Shown here: positions 23,874 through 32,961 of the stretch, one piece after another
Numbering within the stretch: the stretch's first letter is position 1
Layout: each line of letters opens with the position of its first letter
Translations under genes and position numbers: made by a program
DNA from: CAYJEQ01 sp964370185
Lineage (GTDB): Bacteria > Bacillota > Clostridia > Oscillospirales > Ruminococcaceae
Direction of reading: 5' to 3'
DNA: 64,000 nt
Assembly: GCA_964370185.1 (NCBI GenBank)
Contig: CAYJIJ010000001.1
Location: forward strand, 1-64,000
Notes under the pieces: generated by a model
What the model was told of the DNA's origin: nothing
Database searches by the model: none
The model's input: only the letters and a program-made list of their open reading frames with translations

Positions 23874-23909
23874 ACCAATGCTCCCATCCGCCGACTATTC
23901 GGCTAAAAA

Positions 23910-24272
23910 TTACTCATTGAGTTTTTTTGCTTCCTCTATAATTAAAGCAGTTTTCTTATATATCTCTTCATAGCCACCGTAGCGCTCGTTTAAAAAATCA
24001 ATGTCTTTTGTAGCTTTTAAAATTATTTCCACAGAATGCTGTGTTTTTGCAAATTTCGCTGCAAATTGTAGCTTTTCCTCGTACTCAAAGAGCTGTATCT
24101 CCCCTCTTTTTATCGAGTCACGCACACCCTGTCTGGTAATTTTGCTGTGCTGTGCAATTTCCGCCAGAGAGAGGTCTTCATTGTAGTAAAATTCCATTAC
24201 TTCCCTCTGCTTTTCGGTGAGCATCGCACCGTAGAAATCAAGAAGAACGGATACGCTTAAATTCTTAGCCAT
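23910..24272 (-). CDS. ylxM: YlxM/p13-like helix-turn-helix protein
   Basis: About 120 residues with a sigma-70 region 4-like helix-turn-helix: DFYGAMLTEKQREVMEFYYNEDLSLAEIAQHSKITRQGVRDSI in outline. It is encoded directly before ffh in most Firmicutes and has been linked to SRP function. GAGGTG lies 5 bases before the ATG chosen; a GTG one codon earlier overlaps. It is the first gene after a consensus promoter. Confidence 0.93.
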   Translation of the reverse strand: MAKNLSVSVLLDFYGAMLTEKQREVMEFYYNEDLSLAEIAQHSKITRQGVRDSIKRGEIQLFEYEEKLQFAAKFAKTQHSVEIILKATKDIDFLNERYGGYEEIYKKTALIIEEAKKLNE

Positions 24273-24322
24273 CACAACACCTCACATGTAAAGATTTTTG
24301 CTTTACATCATTTCCTTAATGT

Positions 24323-24351
24323 ATTATATATTAAAGATGGGGCTGTGTCAA
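24323..24351 (-). promoter_or_regulatory. Consensus sigma-A promoter for the ylxM-ffh operon
   Basis: On the minus strand a perfect TTGACA (24351-24346), a 17-base spacer and a perfect TATAAT (24328-24323). It lies about 50 bases before ylxM. It is the best-matching promoter in the window, fitting a constitutive, highly expressed SRP/ribosome operon. Confidence 0.85.
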
Positions 24352-24419
24352 GGGTTTTTCTTTACAGTTTATAAATTTTTATTACTTTTTGTATAATTAA
24401 TTTGATTTTCATTTTCAAA

Positions 24420-24455
24420 ATATATTTCCCCCACTGCGAGTGGGGGAAATATATG
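24420..24455 (-). terminator. Strong hairpin terminator after the aldo/keto reductase
   Basis: A perfect stem of at least 15 bp built on CCCCCACT/AGTGGGGG with a 3-base loop, flanked by AT arms, followed on the minus strand by TTTTGAAAA. It lies 100 bases past the reductase stop and isolates the ffh promoter. Confidence 0.8.
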
Positions 24456-24549
24456 ATTAATAGTTAGAGATTATAGACTGTCGGTTTGTCTTCTATGGCT
24501 TTGTTTTAGATTTATAGCAAAGCCACTCCATCATTTTTCATTATTTATA

Positions 24550-25641
24550 TTAAACTTTCTCCGACAGTATCTGTGCTATACCCTTTGGTATATCTAAATT
24601 TTGTGGACAGTGGCTATTACATTTGCCACAGGCGATACATTTTTCCGCCATCCCATAATCAATATCCATCCCAGAAATCCACACCTCGCTGCTCACCATG
24701 GATTTTAAATTCCAGCTTTTAAATAATGCAGGAATATTTACTTCCACGGGACATGGTAGACAGTATCCGCAACCCGTACATCCAATTCTTTGGCTTGCTT
24801 CAATATTTGCTTTCACCTTTGCGATAGCGGATTTTTCTGCTTCTGATAGTGGATTTTCTTTTGCAAATATCTCACAATTTTCGGCAGTCTGCTCAAAGTT
24901 TGACACCCCCGAAAGCACTGTGATTACTCCCTCTTTTTCCATAAGCCATCTAAAGGAATATGAGGCATTTGAGCCACCAATTTCCACAAATGGCTTTGCA
25001 ATTCCCCCAGTAATATTTGCGAGCAATCCGCCTTTTAAAGGCTCCATTATCACTATTGGTATATTTCTCTCTCTAAGCATTTTGTATCCAATTTCACCCG
25101 GCTCATGTACTATATCCATGTAATTGTACTGAATTTGTACAAACTCCCAGTCGTAAAGCTTCAGTGTTTTTTCAAGTAAGACATCGGGAGCATGTATTGA
25201 AAATCCAATATGTTTTATTTTACCTTCTTTTTTCTTCTGCACTGCCCAGTCTATGAGGCTATGTTCCACTACTTTTTTGTAATTTGCCTCATTAATGCAA
25301 TGCATCAGATAGAAGTCGATGTAGTCCACATCTAAATTTTCAAGTGTTTCATTGAATATTCTGTCGATATCGCCTTCTTCTTTGATTAGAAACGGGGGCA
25401 TTTTGTCCGCTATGTATATTTTTTCCCTCGGTAGCTGTTTTATCGCTTTGCCAAGTGCTCTTTCACTGTCTCCTGCACCATATACATATGCAGTGTCGAA
25501 GTAATTCACGCCATTTTCATATGCATGCTTTATCATTTTGTTTGTGAGCTCTTGGTCGATTGCTCCCTCTTTGGTAGGTAGACGCATCGCACCAAACCCA
25601 AAAAGCGAAATGTCTTTTTCTTGAAATTTTCTAAATATCAT
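24550..25641 (-). CDS. Aldo/keto reductase with C-terminal 4Fe-4S ferredoxin domain
   Basis: 363 residues. The TIM-barrel aldo/keto reductase part has GFGAMRLP, DTAYVYGAGDSE with the catalytic Tyr, IYIADKMPP and YLMHCIN. The C-terminal 90 residues carry two cluster-type cysteine motifs, CTGCGYCLPCP and CIACGKCNSHCP. This fused architecture is common in anaerobes and suggests ferredoxin- or flavin-linked redox of an unknown carbonyl substrate. It is a single-gene transcript. A Cys-Pro ends each motif, as in bacterial ferredoxins. Confidence 0.92.
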   Translation of the reverse strand: MIFRKFQEKDISLFGFGAMRLPTKEGAIDQELTNKMIKHAYENGVNYFDTAYVYGAGDSERALGKAIKQLPREKIYIADKMPPFLIKEEGDIDRIFNETLENLDVDYIDFYLMHCINEANYKKVVEHSLIDWAVQKKKEGKIKHIGFSIHAPDVLLEKTLKLYDWEFVQIQYNYMDIVHEPGEIGYKMLRERNIPIVIMEPLKGGLLANITGGIAKPFVEIGGSNASYSFRWLMEKEGVITVLSGVSNFEQTAENCEIFAKENPLSEAEKSAIAKVKANIEASQRIGCTGCGYCLPCPVEVNIPALFKSWNLKSMVSSEVWISGMDIDYGMAEKCIACGKCNSHCPQNLDIPKGIAQILSEKV

Positions 25642-25789
25642 GTCTTTCCCCTCCGTCAGTATTTTTTCAGTATAAAGTTAAAAGCAATGAAATATTATTG
25701 GTAGCTTAAAAAGCTTTGCATAATCTCTTTTATCCCACCGCATAACCTACAGCTCTATGTAGAGATATCTTTCAAAGTCTCTTTTTACC

Positions 25790-25831
25790 TAAAAATCCTC
25801 CAAAACATAAATGTTTAGGGAGGATTTTTTC
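25790..25831 (-). terminator. Terminator of ftsZ
   Basis: On the minus strand AAATCCTCC and GGAGGATTT pair around a roughly 17-base loop, followed by a T-run. It starts 9 bases after the ftsZ stop and closes the dcw cluster. Confidence 0.8.
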
Positions 25832-25839
25832 TCTTTGCT

Positions 25840-27054
25840 TTATCTTTTTTTATTAAAGAATGACATTATAGCCGCATAGCCATCGTCGTCGTCATCCTTT
25901 GCCTGCTCTTCCCAGCTCACCTCTGTTTTTTCTTCTGCCATGGGCTCAGCTGTTTCTCGCACTGGAATTTCTACCACAGGCTCTTCCACTACTTCAGGCT
26001 GTGGTGGCACTATGTAGCTCGAAGTGGTCTCACCCGGTTTTGCAGGGTTTTTAAATGTATAATCAGGAATATCAAAAGCTGTGTGTGAGTCTTCAAAGTC
26101 GGTGGCAATGATTGTAATTCTCATTACATCGCCAAGGCTTTCATCGTATTTTGCACCCCATTTAAACTGAACATCTTCGCTGAGGTGTGATTTAATAAGT
26201 GCTGATGCCTTTTTAATCTCTTTAATACCCATGCTCGATGTAGCCGAGATATTGCATATTGCTCTTCTCGCTCCATCCATAGTACCCTCAAGCAGATTGG
26301 ATTCAATTGCAAGCTGTGCCGCAACGGTTGCTCTATCCTTACCTGTTGCTTCACCCACACCCATGTGTGCATATCCTGCATCTTTCATAACAGATGTGAT
26401 GTCCGCAAGGTCAAGGTTAATCTCGCCTGCCACCTGAATTAGGTCGGAGATGCTCTGCACGCCTTTGCGAAGCACATCATCCGCCATTGCAAATGCCTGT
26501 GCAAGTGGAATATCATCATCGTCGTCGTCATCTGGGAGCAGTCTTTCATTTGGTATTACGAGAAGTGAATCGACATTCTTTCTAAGTCTTGCAATGCCCT
26601 CCTCTGCGAGCACCATCTTCTTACTACCCTCAAATTCAAACGGCTTTGTTACTACCGCAATTGTAAGTATACCCATATCATGTGCAATTTCTGCAACAAT
26701 TGGAGCCGCACCAGTACCTGTGCCCCCTCCCATACCTGTTGCAACAAATACCATCTGAGCGCCTTTGAGTGCCGCCGCTATTTCGTCCCTGCTCTCCTCA
26801 GCCGCTCTTTCGCCTTTCATAGGGTCACCACCGGCGCCCATGCCTCTGGTGAGCTTTTCACCTATTTGTAGTCTGTTTTTTGCATTGGAGATTTCAAGCA
26901 CCTGTCTGTCAGTGTTTAAAACGATGAATTCAACTTCACGCACACCAACTGCCATCATGCGGTTTACAGCGTTTCCACCGCCGCCGCCAACTCCGACTAC
27001 TTTTATTGATACGGGGCTACCGCTATCTTTATCTATTCCAAAATTCATTTGCAT
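25840..27054 (-). CDS. ftsZ: Cell division GTPase FtsZ
   Basis: About 404 residues. It polymerises into the Z-ring. Visible are VVGVGGGGGNAVNRM, the tubulin signature GGGTGTGAAP, NERLL and a T7-loop region with INLDLADI. A variable acidic linker follows, and the C-terminus ends in DDDGYAAIMSFFNKKR, a usual FtsA/SepF/EzrA-binding tail. The frame extends to 27087, but TAGGGA lies 8 bases before the ATG at 27054 (MQMNFGID). A run of five Asp codons after NERLLP is slightly unusual. ftsA is not next to it. Confidence 0.97.
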   Translation of the reverse strand: MQMNFGIDKDSGSPVSIKVVGVGGGGGNAVNRMMAVGVREVEFIVLNTDRQVLEISNAKNRLQIGEKLTRGMGAGGDPMKGERAAEESRDEIAAALKGAQMVFVATGMGGGTGTGAAPIVAEIAHDMGILTIAVVTKPFEFEGSKKMVLAEEGIARLRKNVDSLLVIPNERLLPDDDDDDDIPLAQAFAMADDVLRKGVQSISDLIQVAGEINLDLADITSVMKDAGYAHMGVGEATGKDRATVAAQLAIESNLLEGTMDGARRAICNISATSSMGIKEIKKASALIKSHLSEDVQFKWGAKYDESLGDVMRITIIATDFEDSHTAFDIPDYTFKNPAKPGETTSSYIVPPQPEVVEEPVVEIPVRETAEPMAEEKTEVSWEEQAKDDDDDGYAAIMSFFNKKR

Positions 27055-27140
27055 TTTAAAATCCCTACTTTCAAATGTTTTTATCATTTAATATGTATAT
27101 AATATAATTTATCAGATTTAGGGCTAATAATCAATAGAAA

Positions 27141-27169
27141 ATTATACCCAAAAGTGTATAAAATGTCCT
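27141..27169 (-). promoter_or_regulatory. Promoter for ftsZ in the ftsQ-ftsZ gap
   Basis: On the minus strand AGGACA (27169-27164), 17 bases, then TATAAT (27146-27141). It gives ftsZ a leader of about 80 bases, so FtsZ can be made independently of the long dcw transcript. A second weaker pair (TTGATT, N17, TAAATT) follows downstream. Confidence 0.55.
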
Positions 27170-27232
27170 AATTTTATTTTTTTGTGCATTTTTTACTCTA
27201 AGACACTTAATACTCTGCTATTTTCTCTTGGC

Positions 27233-28153
27233 TTATTCATCAAAAAGGTTATCCACCTGTGTTGTAAGAACAGTAAAGTCTTCACCCAAAAGCTCGCTCA
27301 CATCCGCTTTGCGAACTCTGAGTTGCTTTGAGATTGTGGCGTCAATTACTCCCGAGAAATTGGGATTATTGTATTCCGAGGTCTGCATTATAAAGCTGAG
27401 TTTGTAATCTAAATCTACCGCACTCCCAAGCTCTATTATAAGCCTATTATCATAAACTATAATGAGATTTAAATCATTTCCTGTGTCGATGGTATCTAAA
27501 TCTCCAAATCCCGTCACTTCGAGTGCTTCCCCTAAATTTTCCACCATCTCCATCTTGATTTTATCGTCGGGCATTATTTCATCACCCGGCATAAGTTGTG
27601 GGATCGTGGGCATTGCGGCGCTTACTATGCTGTCCGCCATTTCGTTTAGTGCACTGCTCGCATCAGCTTCTTGGTTTGGAGTGGCGGAGAGTGTCTGCAC
27701 TTGTTCACTGCTCCCTATTCCAACTATCAATGGCAACGAATGGTTTTCTTCCTCTACTTCCTCAAGAACTATACCTTTAGCACTCACCAGTGCATAGTTT
27801 TCTCCATTTTCTATTTCCGCTATCGGCTTAGCTTGCTTTATATCAAGTATAATCGTTGGTGGAAACTCCCTTTTTATCTCAACATCCTCTATGTATACAT
27901 ATTCCTCTTTAAGAGCATTTTCTACCCTCTGTGTGTCCAGTGCAAAAATGCTTGTCCCAATTTCAATATCGGCTGTGGCAATAATATTTTCAGGAGGGTA
28001 TTTGTTGTTGCCACTCACAAGCACCCTTTCTATTTTAAAAAACTCGGTCATTGAAAGAGTGGCGGAAATGGCAACAAAAACACCAAAAAATATAAGATAG
28101 TACCAAATACTACTGTTTTTCTTTTTTTTAGCTTCCTGTTTTTTCTTAAACAT
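27233..28153 (-). CDS. ftsQ: Cell division protein FtsQ/DivIB
   Basis: 306 residues. A short basic cytoplasmic tail and one membrane helix (SIWYYLIFFGVFVAISATL) are followed by a POTRA domain (FFKIERVLVSGNNKYPPENI) and a beta domain (KREFPPTIILDIKQAKPIAEI, YALVSAKGIVL). It joins FtsL and FtsB/DivIC at the septum. Between about residues 145 and 215 there is an acidic, Ala/Met/Pro-rich insertion not usual in this family. The gap to murA is 3 bases with the ribosome site inside it. It occupies the position of divIB in Bacillus. Confidence 0.88.
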   Translation of the reverse strand: MFKKKQEAKKKKNSSIWYYLIFFGVFVAISATLSMTEFFKIERVLVSGNNKYPPENIIATADIEIGTSIFALDTQRVENALKEEYVYIEDVEIKREFPPTIILDIKQAKPIAEIENGENYALVSAKGIVLEEVEEENHSLPLIVGIGSSEQVQTLSATPNQEADASSALNEMADSIVSAAMPTIPQLMPGDEIMPDDKIKMEMVENLGEALEVTGFGDLDTIDTGNDLNLIIVYDNRLIIELGSAVDLDYKLSFIMQTSEYNNPNFSGVIDATISKQLRVRKADVSELLGEDFTVLTTQVDNLFDE

Positions 28154-28156
28154 TTC

Positions 28157-29410
28157 CTACTCCTCTCTTATTTTTACTCCGAGTGATTTTAAATTCTCTG
28201 TAAAGCTGTCATACCCTCTTAGGATATGCTTTATCTCACGCACGACGGTTTCACCTTCGGCAGCAATAGCGGCAACACAGACAGCAGCTCCACCACGCAA
28301 ATCAGTACAGGTAACAGTGGCACCATGAAGCCTATCCACACCATTTACTGTTGCAATTTTGCCATCTATTTCAATATCTGCGCCCATGCGAATGAGTTCG
28401 CCCACATGCTTATATCTGCTTTCAAATATGTTCTCTTCAAAGGCAGTTCTCCCTTTTGCAACCGTACTCAGTGCCATAAGTGGGGATTGTGCATCGGTGG
28501 GAAAGCCAGGATATGGCATGGTGCGTATGCAGTTTGCAAAGCTAAGTGGCCCATCCCTGCTTAAACGGATAAAGTTTTCACCCGTCCTTATTTTACAACC
28601 CATCTCTTCAAATATTGGAAGTACCACCGAGAGATGATTTGGGTCAGATTGTGCGATATTGATTTCACCGCCCGATATACCTGCCATGCAGAGATATGTT
28701 GCACAGGCAATTCTGTCGGGTATTACATGGTGTTCGCAGTTTTGCACTTCGTTTCCTGCACCTTTTATTATAACTGTGCCATCATTTTTTACAGCTACCC
28801 CATATCCCATTGCTGAGAGGAATTTTGCAAGGTCGTCTATTTCTGGCTCCCTCGCCGCATTGTGAATTACTGTTTCACCCTGTGCCGCACAGGCGGCAAT
28901 CATGGTGTTTTCGGTTGCACCGACACTTGGGAAGGGAAGTGTAATGATAGCGCCTTTTAGCCCATTTGGTACACTGCATTCTAAATAGCTGTCGCTCTCC
29001 TTTATTACCACTCCAAGCTTTTTGAGCGCTTCGAGGTGCATGTCTATCGGTCTTGCGCCAAGCTCGCAACCTCCAGGGTAGGAAAGCTTTGCTGAGCCAC
29101 ATTTCGCTATTATTGCACCTAAAAAAATAATGGAAGAGCGCATTTCTCGCATGAGCTTTTCGGGTACTTCGTCGGTGGTGATATCTCCGTTTTTTAAAAT
29201 GAGTGTTCCATCCTGCCAAATCACATTGCACCCTAAATGGGAGAGAATGGCTATTGCGGCATTTACATCTGAGAGTTTTGGACAATTATGTAGTATAACT
29301 TCTCTTCCTAAAAGAGCTGCTGAAAGTATTGGTAATGCGGCATTTTTAGCACCGTGTAGCTTTATTTCCCCCCGTATGGGATAACCGCCGTTTATAATAT
29401 AGCTTGCCAT
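28157..29410 (-). CDS. murA: UDP-N-acetylglucosamine 1-carboxyvinyltransferase
   Basis: First committed step of peptidoglycan synthesis: transfers enolpyruvate from PEP to UDP-GlcNAc. Catalytic Cys115 falls exactly at residue 115 (PGGCELGARPIDMH) when the ATG at 29410 is used, so the fosfomycin target cysteine is present. KLHGAKNAALPI near residue 17 binds substrate. AAGGGTG precedes this ATG; a GTG three codons upstream lies inside the ribosome site. 417 residues. It sits between murG and ftsQ, where Bacillus has murB. Confidence 0.96.
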   Translation of the reverse strand: MASYIINGGYPIRGEIKLHGAKNAALPILSAALLGREVILHNCPKLSDVNAAIAILSHLGCNVIWQDGTLILKNGDITTDEVPEKLMREMRSSIIFLGAIIAKCGSAKLSYPGGCELGARPIDMHLEALKKLGVVIKESDSYLECSVPNGLKGAIITLPFPSVGATENTMIAACAAQGETVIHNAAREPEIDDLAKFLSAMGYGVAVKNDGTVIIKGAGNEVQNCEHHVIPDRIACATYLCMAGISGGEINIAQSDPNHLSVVLPIFEEMGCKIRTGENFIRLSRDGPLSFANCIRTMPYPGFPTDAQSPLMALSTVAKGRTAFEENIFESRYKHVGELIRMGADIEIDGKIATVNGVDRLHGATVTCTDLRGGAAVCVAAIAAEGETVVREIKHILRGYDSFTENLKSLGVKIREE

Positions 29411-29523
29411 AGAGTTCACCCTTCTTTTATTGGGGTGTGTAACTACCCCTGCATAATATATATCAAAGGCTAAAATAATAACCTACATAATATATCTTAT
29501 GCAGTTAACCTCTCTTTGTGATT

Positions 29524-30645
29524 TTATCTGCTAAGGATTTTTAAAATTTCGCTGTATATTCGCTCATTTGAGTCTAAAACCGCCATCTTTGCGGCATTTT
29601 CACCCAGTTTCTCCAATAGCTTGGGATTTTCTATAAGCTTTTCTATTTCTGAGATTATTAAGTTTTCTTTTAAATCTTTTTCCTCTATTAAAACTGCTGC
29701 GCCGTGGTCTTTGAGTATCTTTGCGTTGTGGTATTGATGATTTTCTGCCACATTTGGTGAAGGTATGAGCATTGAAGCCTTTCCTGCCGCTTGAAGCTCG
29801 CTTAGTGTGATTGCGCCACTTCTGCATATTACTAAATCAGAAGCGGCAAGGCAGTCAGCCATATTATTTATGTAGTCCCTTATATCTAAGTGGGATATTT
29901 CCGTATGATTTATTCCCCTCTTTAAAAGCAAATTGGGGAAACTCTCAGCGCCGCCCTTGCCCGTGGCGTGTATGTGGTATATATCATTTCGATTTTTGTG
30001 CCACGATATAATGTCTGTCACTGCTTCATTTATCTTAGCTGCACCAAGGCTACCACCAAAGGTGAGCAGGCATATTTTATCTGAAACCCCAAGCTCTGCG
30101 CGTGCTTTTTCTCTATCTGCAAATATAATTTCCTGCCTTATTGGGTTACCTGTGACAGTGTATTTTTTTCCCTCGGGGAGGTATTTTTTCACCTCTTCCA
30201 CTGCAAGCAGTATGGAGTCTACAAATTTAAAGCTCATTTTATTTGCAATGCCAGGGTAGGCATTTTGCTCATGCGCTACTGTCTTTACACCGAGTTTATG
30301 TGCAGTGTATAAAATCGGGGCGGAAACATAGCCACCCGTACCCATCACAATATCGGGAGAAAACTCTTTTATGATTTTTTTTGCCTTTTTGTTCGCCGTC
30401 ATTAGACATAGCAAAGACTTCACATTGTATCTAATATTTCGCATATTTATCTTTCTTTGCAATCCCATTATCTCAATTGGAACAAAAGAAAATCCAGCCT
30501 GTGGCACAAGCCTTGCTTCCATTCCATTTGGGTTTCCTGCAAAGAGTATCTGCGCTTTAGGGTCTTTGCTTTTTATGTAATTTGCCACTGCGATGGCAGG
30601 GTTTATATGCCCACCAGTGCCTCCGCAAGCAAAAAGTATCTTCAT
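29524..30645 (-). CDS. murG: Undecaprenyldiphospho-muramoylpentapeptide beta-N-acetylglucosaminyltransferase
   Basis: Adds GlcNAc to lipid I to give lipid II at the inner membrane face. GT-B fold: KILFACGGTGGHINPA with the first G-loop, GGYVSAP, a second G-loop TFGGSLGAAKINEA and the donor-binding ICRSGAITLSELQAAGKASMLIP region. 373 residues. AAGGAG precedes the ATG. The gap to murA is 113 bases and contains an imperfect inverted repeat (CTGCATAA ... TTATGCAG, about 29449-29503). Confidence 0.96.
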   Translation of the reverse strand: MKILFACGGTGGHINPAIAVANYIKSKDPKAQILFAGNPNGMEARLVPQAGFSFVPIEIMGLQRKINMRNIRYNVKSLLCLMTANKKAKKIIKEFSPDIVMGTGGYVSAPILYTAHKLGVKTVAHEQNAYPGIANKMSFKFVDSILLAVEEVKKYLPEGKKYTVTGNPIRQEIIFADREKARAELGVSDKICLLTFGGSLGAAKINEAVTDIISWHKNRNDIYHIHATGKGGAESFPNLLLKRGINHTEISHLDIRDYINNMADCLAASDLVICRSGAITLSELQAAGKASMLIPSPNVAENHQYHNAKILKDHGAAVLIEEKDLKENLIISEIEKLIENPKLLEKLGENAAKMAVLDSNERIYSEILKILSR

Positions 30646-30695
30646 AGCTTAGACTGCTCCTTCCTAAAGGTTTTGAAAAAATAAAACCGATGACA

Positions 30696-31892
30696 CTACC
30701 CCTTTTCAATCACCGCTTCTCGGGATACACTTAAAATAATTCCCATCTGAGCAAGAAGCATTAAGAGTGATGTTCCCCCATAGGAGAAAAATGGCAGGCT
30801 TATACCTGTGTTTGGCACTGAGTTCGTAACTACTGCTATATTTAAAATTACCTGTATTGCTATCTGTGCCGTGAGGCCTGTCACGAGTAAGGCACCAAAT
30901 CTGTCCTTGCATCTCAGTGCAATTGTAAAGCCCCTCCAGATTAGAAGCACAAATATGAGTATGATTATTGTAGCACCCACAAATCCCACTTCTTCGCAAA
31001 CTACCGCAAATATGAAGTCGTTGTGCGGTTCGGGAATGTATAGGAATTTCTGCCTTGAATTGCCTATCCCCACACCCATGAGGCCACCCGAGCCTATTGC
31101 ATAGAGCGATTGCACTGTCTGAAAGCCTGCACCCCTTGGGTCTGCAAAAGGGTCAAGCCAGATACCTACACGGTACATCATACGCTCAACCTGCCCAAGT
31201 GCTACAAGTAGTAGTGCTGCAGCGCCTGCTCCTACCCCAGCACAGACAATTAATTGCGAAATTTTCGCACCGCCGACAAATATCATCACGGCACCTATTC
31301 CCACAACAACCACTGTCCCTGACAAATGCGGCTGTGCCACAAGCAGCCCTGCAAGGACTCCGAGTATTGCACCGTAATAGAGTATTCCATGCGTAAATGT
31401 TTCCATTTTATCTTTGTTTATCGTCATAAGTCTTGCAAAGAGTATTGGCACTGCAAGTTTTGCTATTTCAGAGGGCTGGAAAGTAAGCCCCCCTGGGAGA
31501 AAAATCCATCTTCTTGCATCGTTGATTGGCGGATTTATAAATACAAGAAGTAATAAAAGTATGGTAAGCCCCATAATCAGTACAGCAAATTTCATATATA
31601 CTCTATAATCCACTTTGCTTACAAAAAGCATGGCAACCACACCGATGCAAGCAAAAATAAACTGCCTTGATATATAGTAAAAACTATTTCCCTCGCGATA
31701 GTAGGCATCTGCATAACTCGCAGAAAACATCATTACAAGCCCTATTGTGAGTATTAGGAGTATGAGCACTAAAAAAGTGAGGTCCACTCCTCCGCCTTTG
31801 GATAACACCCTAAAACTTGATTTACCTGACTGCTCGCTTCCCTTTGGGGCTTTTCTTCCGACAGCTTTCTTATTTTTATTTATATTATTCAT
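30696..31892 (-). CDS. ftsW: SEDS peptidoglycan glycosyltransferase FtsW/SpoVE
   Basis: 398 residues with about ten membrane helices. The N-terminus is basic and cytoplasmic. FLVLILLILTIGLVMMFSAS and the C-terminal PFFSYGGTSLLMLLAQMGIILSVSR are typical of division-type SEDS proteins. It polymerises lipid II with the class B PBP encoded upstream. In spore formers this locus may be spoVE; the sequence alone does not decide between FtsW and SpoVE. A GGGGGTG ribosome site precedes the ATG. It follows mraY by 21 bases. Confidence 0.93.
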   Translation of the reverse strand: MNNINKNKKAVGRKAPKGSEQSGKSSFRVLSKGGGVDLTFLVLILLILTIGLVMMFSASYADAYYREGNSFYYISRQFIFACIGVVAMLFVSKVDYRVYMKFAVLIMGLTILLLLLVFINPPINDARRWIFLPGGLTFQPSEIAKLAVPILFARLMTINKDKMETFTHGILYYGAILGVLAGLLVAQPHLSGTVVVVGIGAVMIFVGGAKISQLIVCAGVGAGAAALLLVALGQVERMMYRVGIWLDPFADPRGAGFQTVQSLYAIGSGGLMGVGIGNSRQKFLYIPEPHNDFIFAVVCEEVGFVGATIIILIFVLLIWRGFTIALRCKDRFGALLVTGLTAQIAIQVILNIAVVTNSVPNTGISLPFFSYGGTSLLMLLAQMGIILSVSREAVIEKG

Positions 31893-31913
31893 CGGAGCAC
31901 CCCCTAAAATTAA

Positions 31914-32918
31914 TTACATATTCATCACTGCAATAAATGCAATTACCGACCCAACTGCCGTAACTGCGGTAAATGCAAATACAATCTGCACTTCTTTCAT
32001 CCCACTCATTTCGTAGTGGTGGTGAATTGGGCTCATTTTAAATACCCTCTTCCCTGTGAGCTTAAAGCTAATTACCTGTATAACCACCGAGAGTGATTCT
32101 ACTATATATATTATACCGATAAGTCCTATTAGAAGTGGTTGGCCAAGCCCAAATGCCATAGCAACAACCATGCCACCCAAAAACATTGAGCCAGTATCAC
32201 CCATGAACACCTTTGCTGGGTAGAAATTCCATATTAAAAACCCCACACATGCCGCCGCCGTTGCCGCTGACATTAAATTTACATAGGTGTATCCAAGCAC
32301 AAGACTCACTGCCATAAACCCAAGTGAAGCCACAAATGTAACAGAAGCCGCTAATCCGTCAAGGCCGTCGGTGAGGTTTACTGAGTTTGTGATATATGTT
32401 ATGCCAAGTACGCATAGTGGATAGTAAAATACACCTATATCTATCTGTCCGAAAAAGGGTATAAATAGCACTGTTGATGTGTCGCCCACAGCGTAAACAG
32501 TGGCGAGGTAGAAAATCGACACACCGAATTGCAAAAGAAGCTTTTGCCTTGCTGTAAGACCTAAATTTCTCTTTTTTACCACTTTTACATAATCGTCAAT
32601 AAAGCCGATAAATCCAAAACCAACCGCCATTAAGTACCCAGCTATGAACCTCACTGTTTGTATTCTGTTAAATGCTATTTCACTGCTCATTGTGGGAGAA
32701 ACTAAATTAAATCCCACTAAAAGCGCCGCTGTAATGCCTATTATGAACATAACACCGCCCATTGTAGGGGTATTTTGCTTTGCCATATGCCATTTTGGGC
32801 CTTCTTCGAGTATAGTCTGCCCATATTTAAGCCTTTTTAAAAAGGGTATTAACCAAAATCCTGTTAAGGCTGTTACGCCAAATGCGATAAACGCCGCTGC
32901 GCTTGCATAAAAATTCAT
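31914..32918 (-). CDS. mraY: Phospho-N-acetylmuramoyl-pentapeptide transferase
   Basis: Ten-helix membrane enzyme that joins UDP-MurNAc-pentapeptide to undecaprenyl phosphate to give lipid I. Family motifs: KQNTPTMGGVMFI, IGFIDDYVKVVKKRNLGL (catalytic Asp pair), NSVNLTDGLDGLAAS, FMGDTGSMFLGG and MSPIHHHYEMSGMKE. 334 residues is standard. GAGG precedes the ATG. murD, which normally follows mraY in many dcw clusters, is absent here and ftsW follows directly. Confidence 0.97.
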   Translation of the reverse strand: MNFYASAAAFIAFGVTALTGFWLIPFLKRLKYGQTILEEGPKWHMAKQNTPTMGGVMFIIGITAALLVGFNLVSPTMSSEIAFNRIQTVRFIAGYLMAVGFGFIGFIDDYVKVVKKRNLGLTARQKLLLQFGVSIFYLATVYAVGDTSTVLFIPFFGQIDIGVFYYPLCVLGITYITNSVNLTDGLDGLAASVTFVASLGFMAVSLVLGYTYVNLMSAATAAACVGFLIWNFYPAKVFMGDTGSMFLGGMVVAMAFGLGQPLLIGLIGIIYIVESLSVVIQVISFKLTGKRVFKMSPIHHHYEMSGMKEVQIVFAFTAVTAVGSVIAFIAVMNM

Positions 32919-32961
32919 CCGTCTTTTAACCTCCGAACAGCTTTGCTGTTTATTGTCCTAT

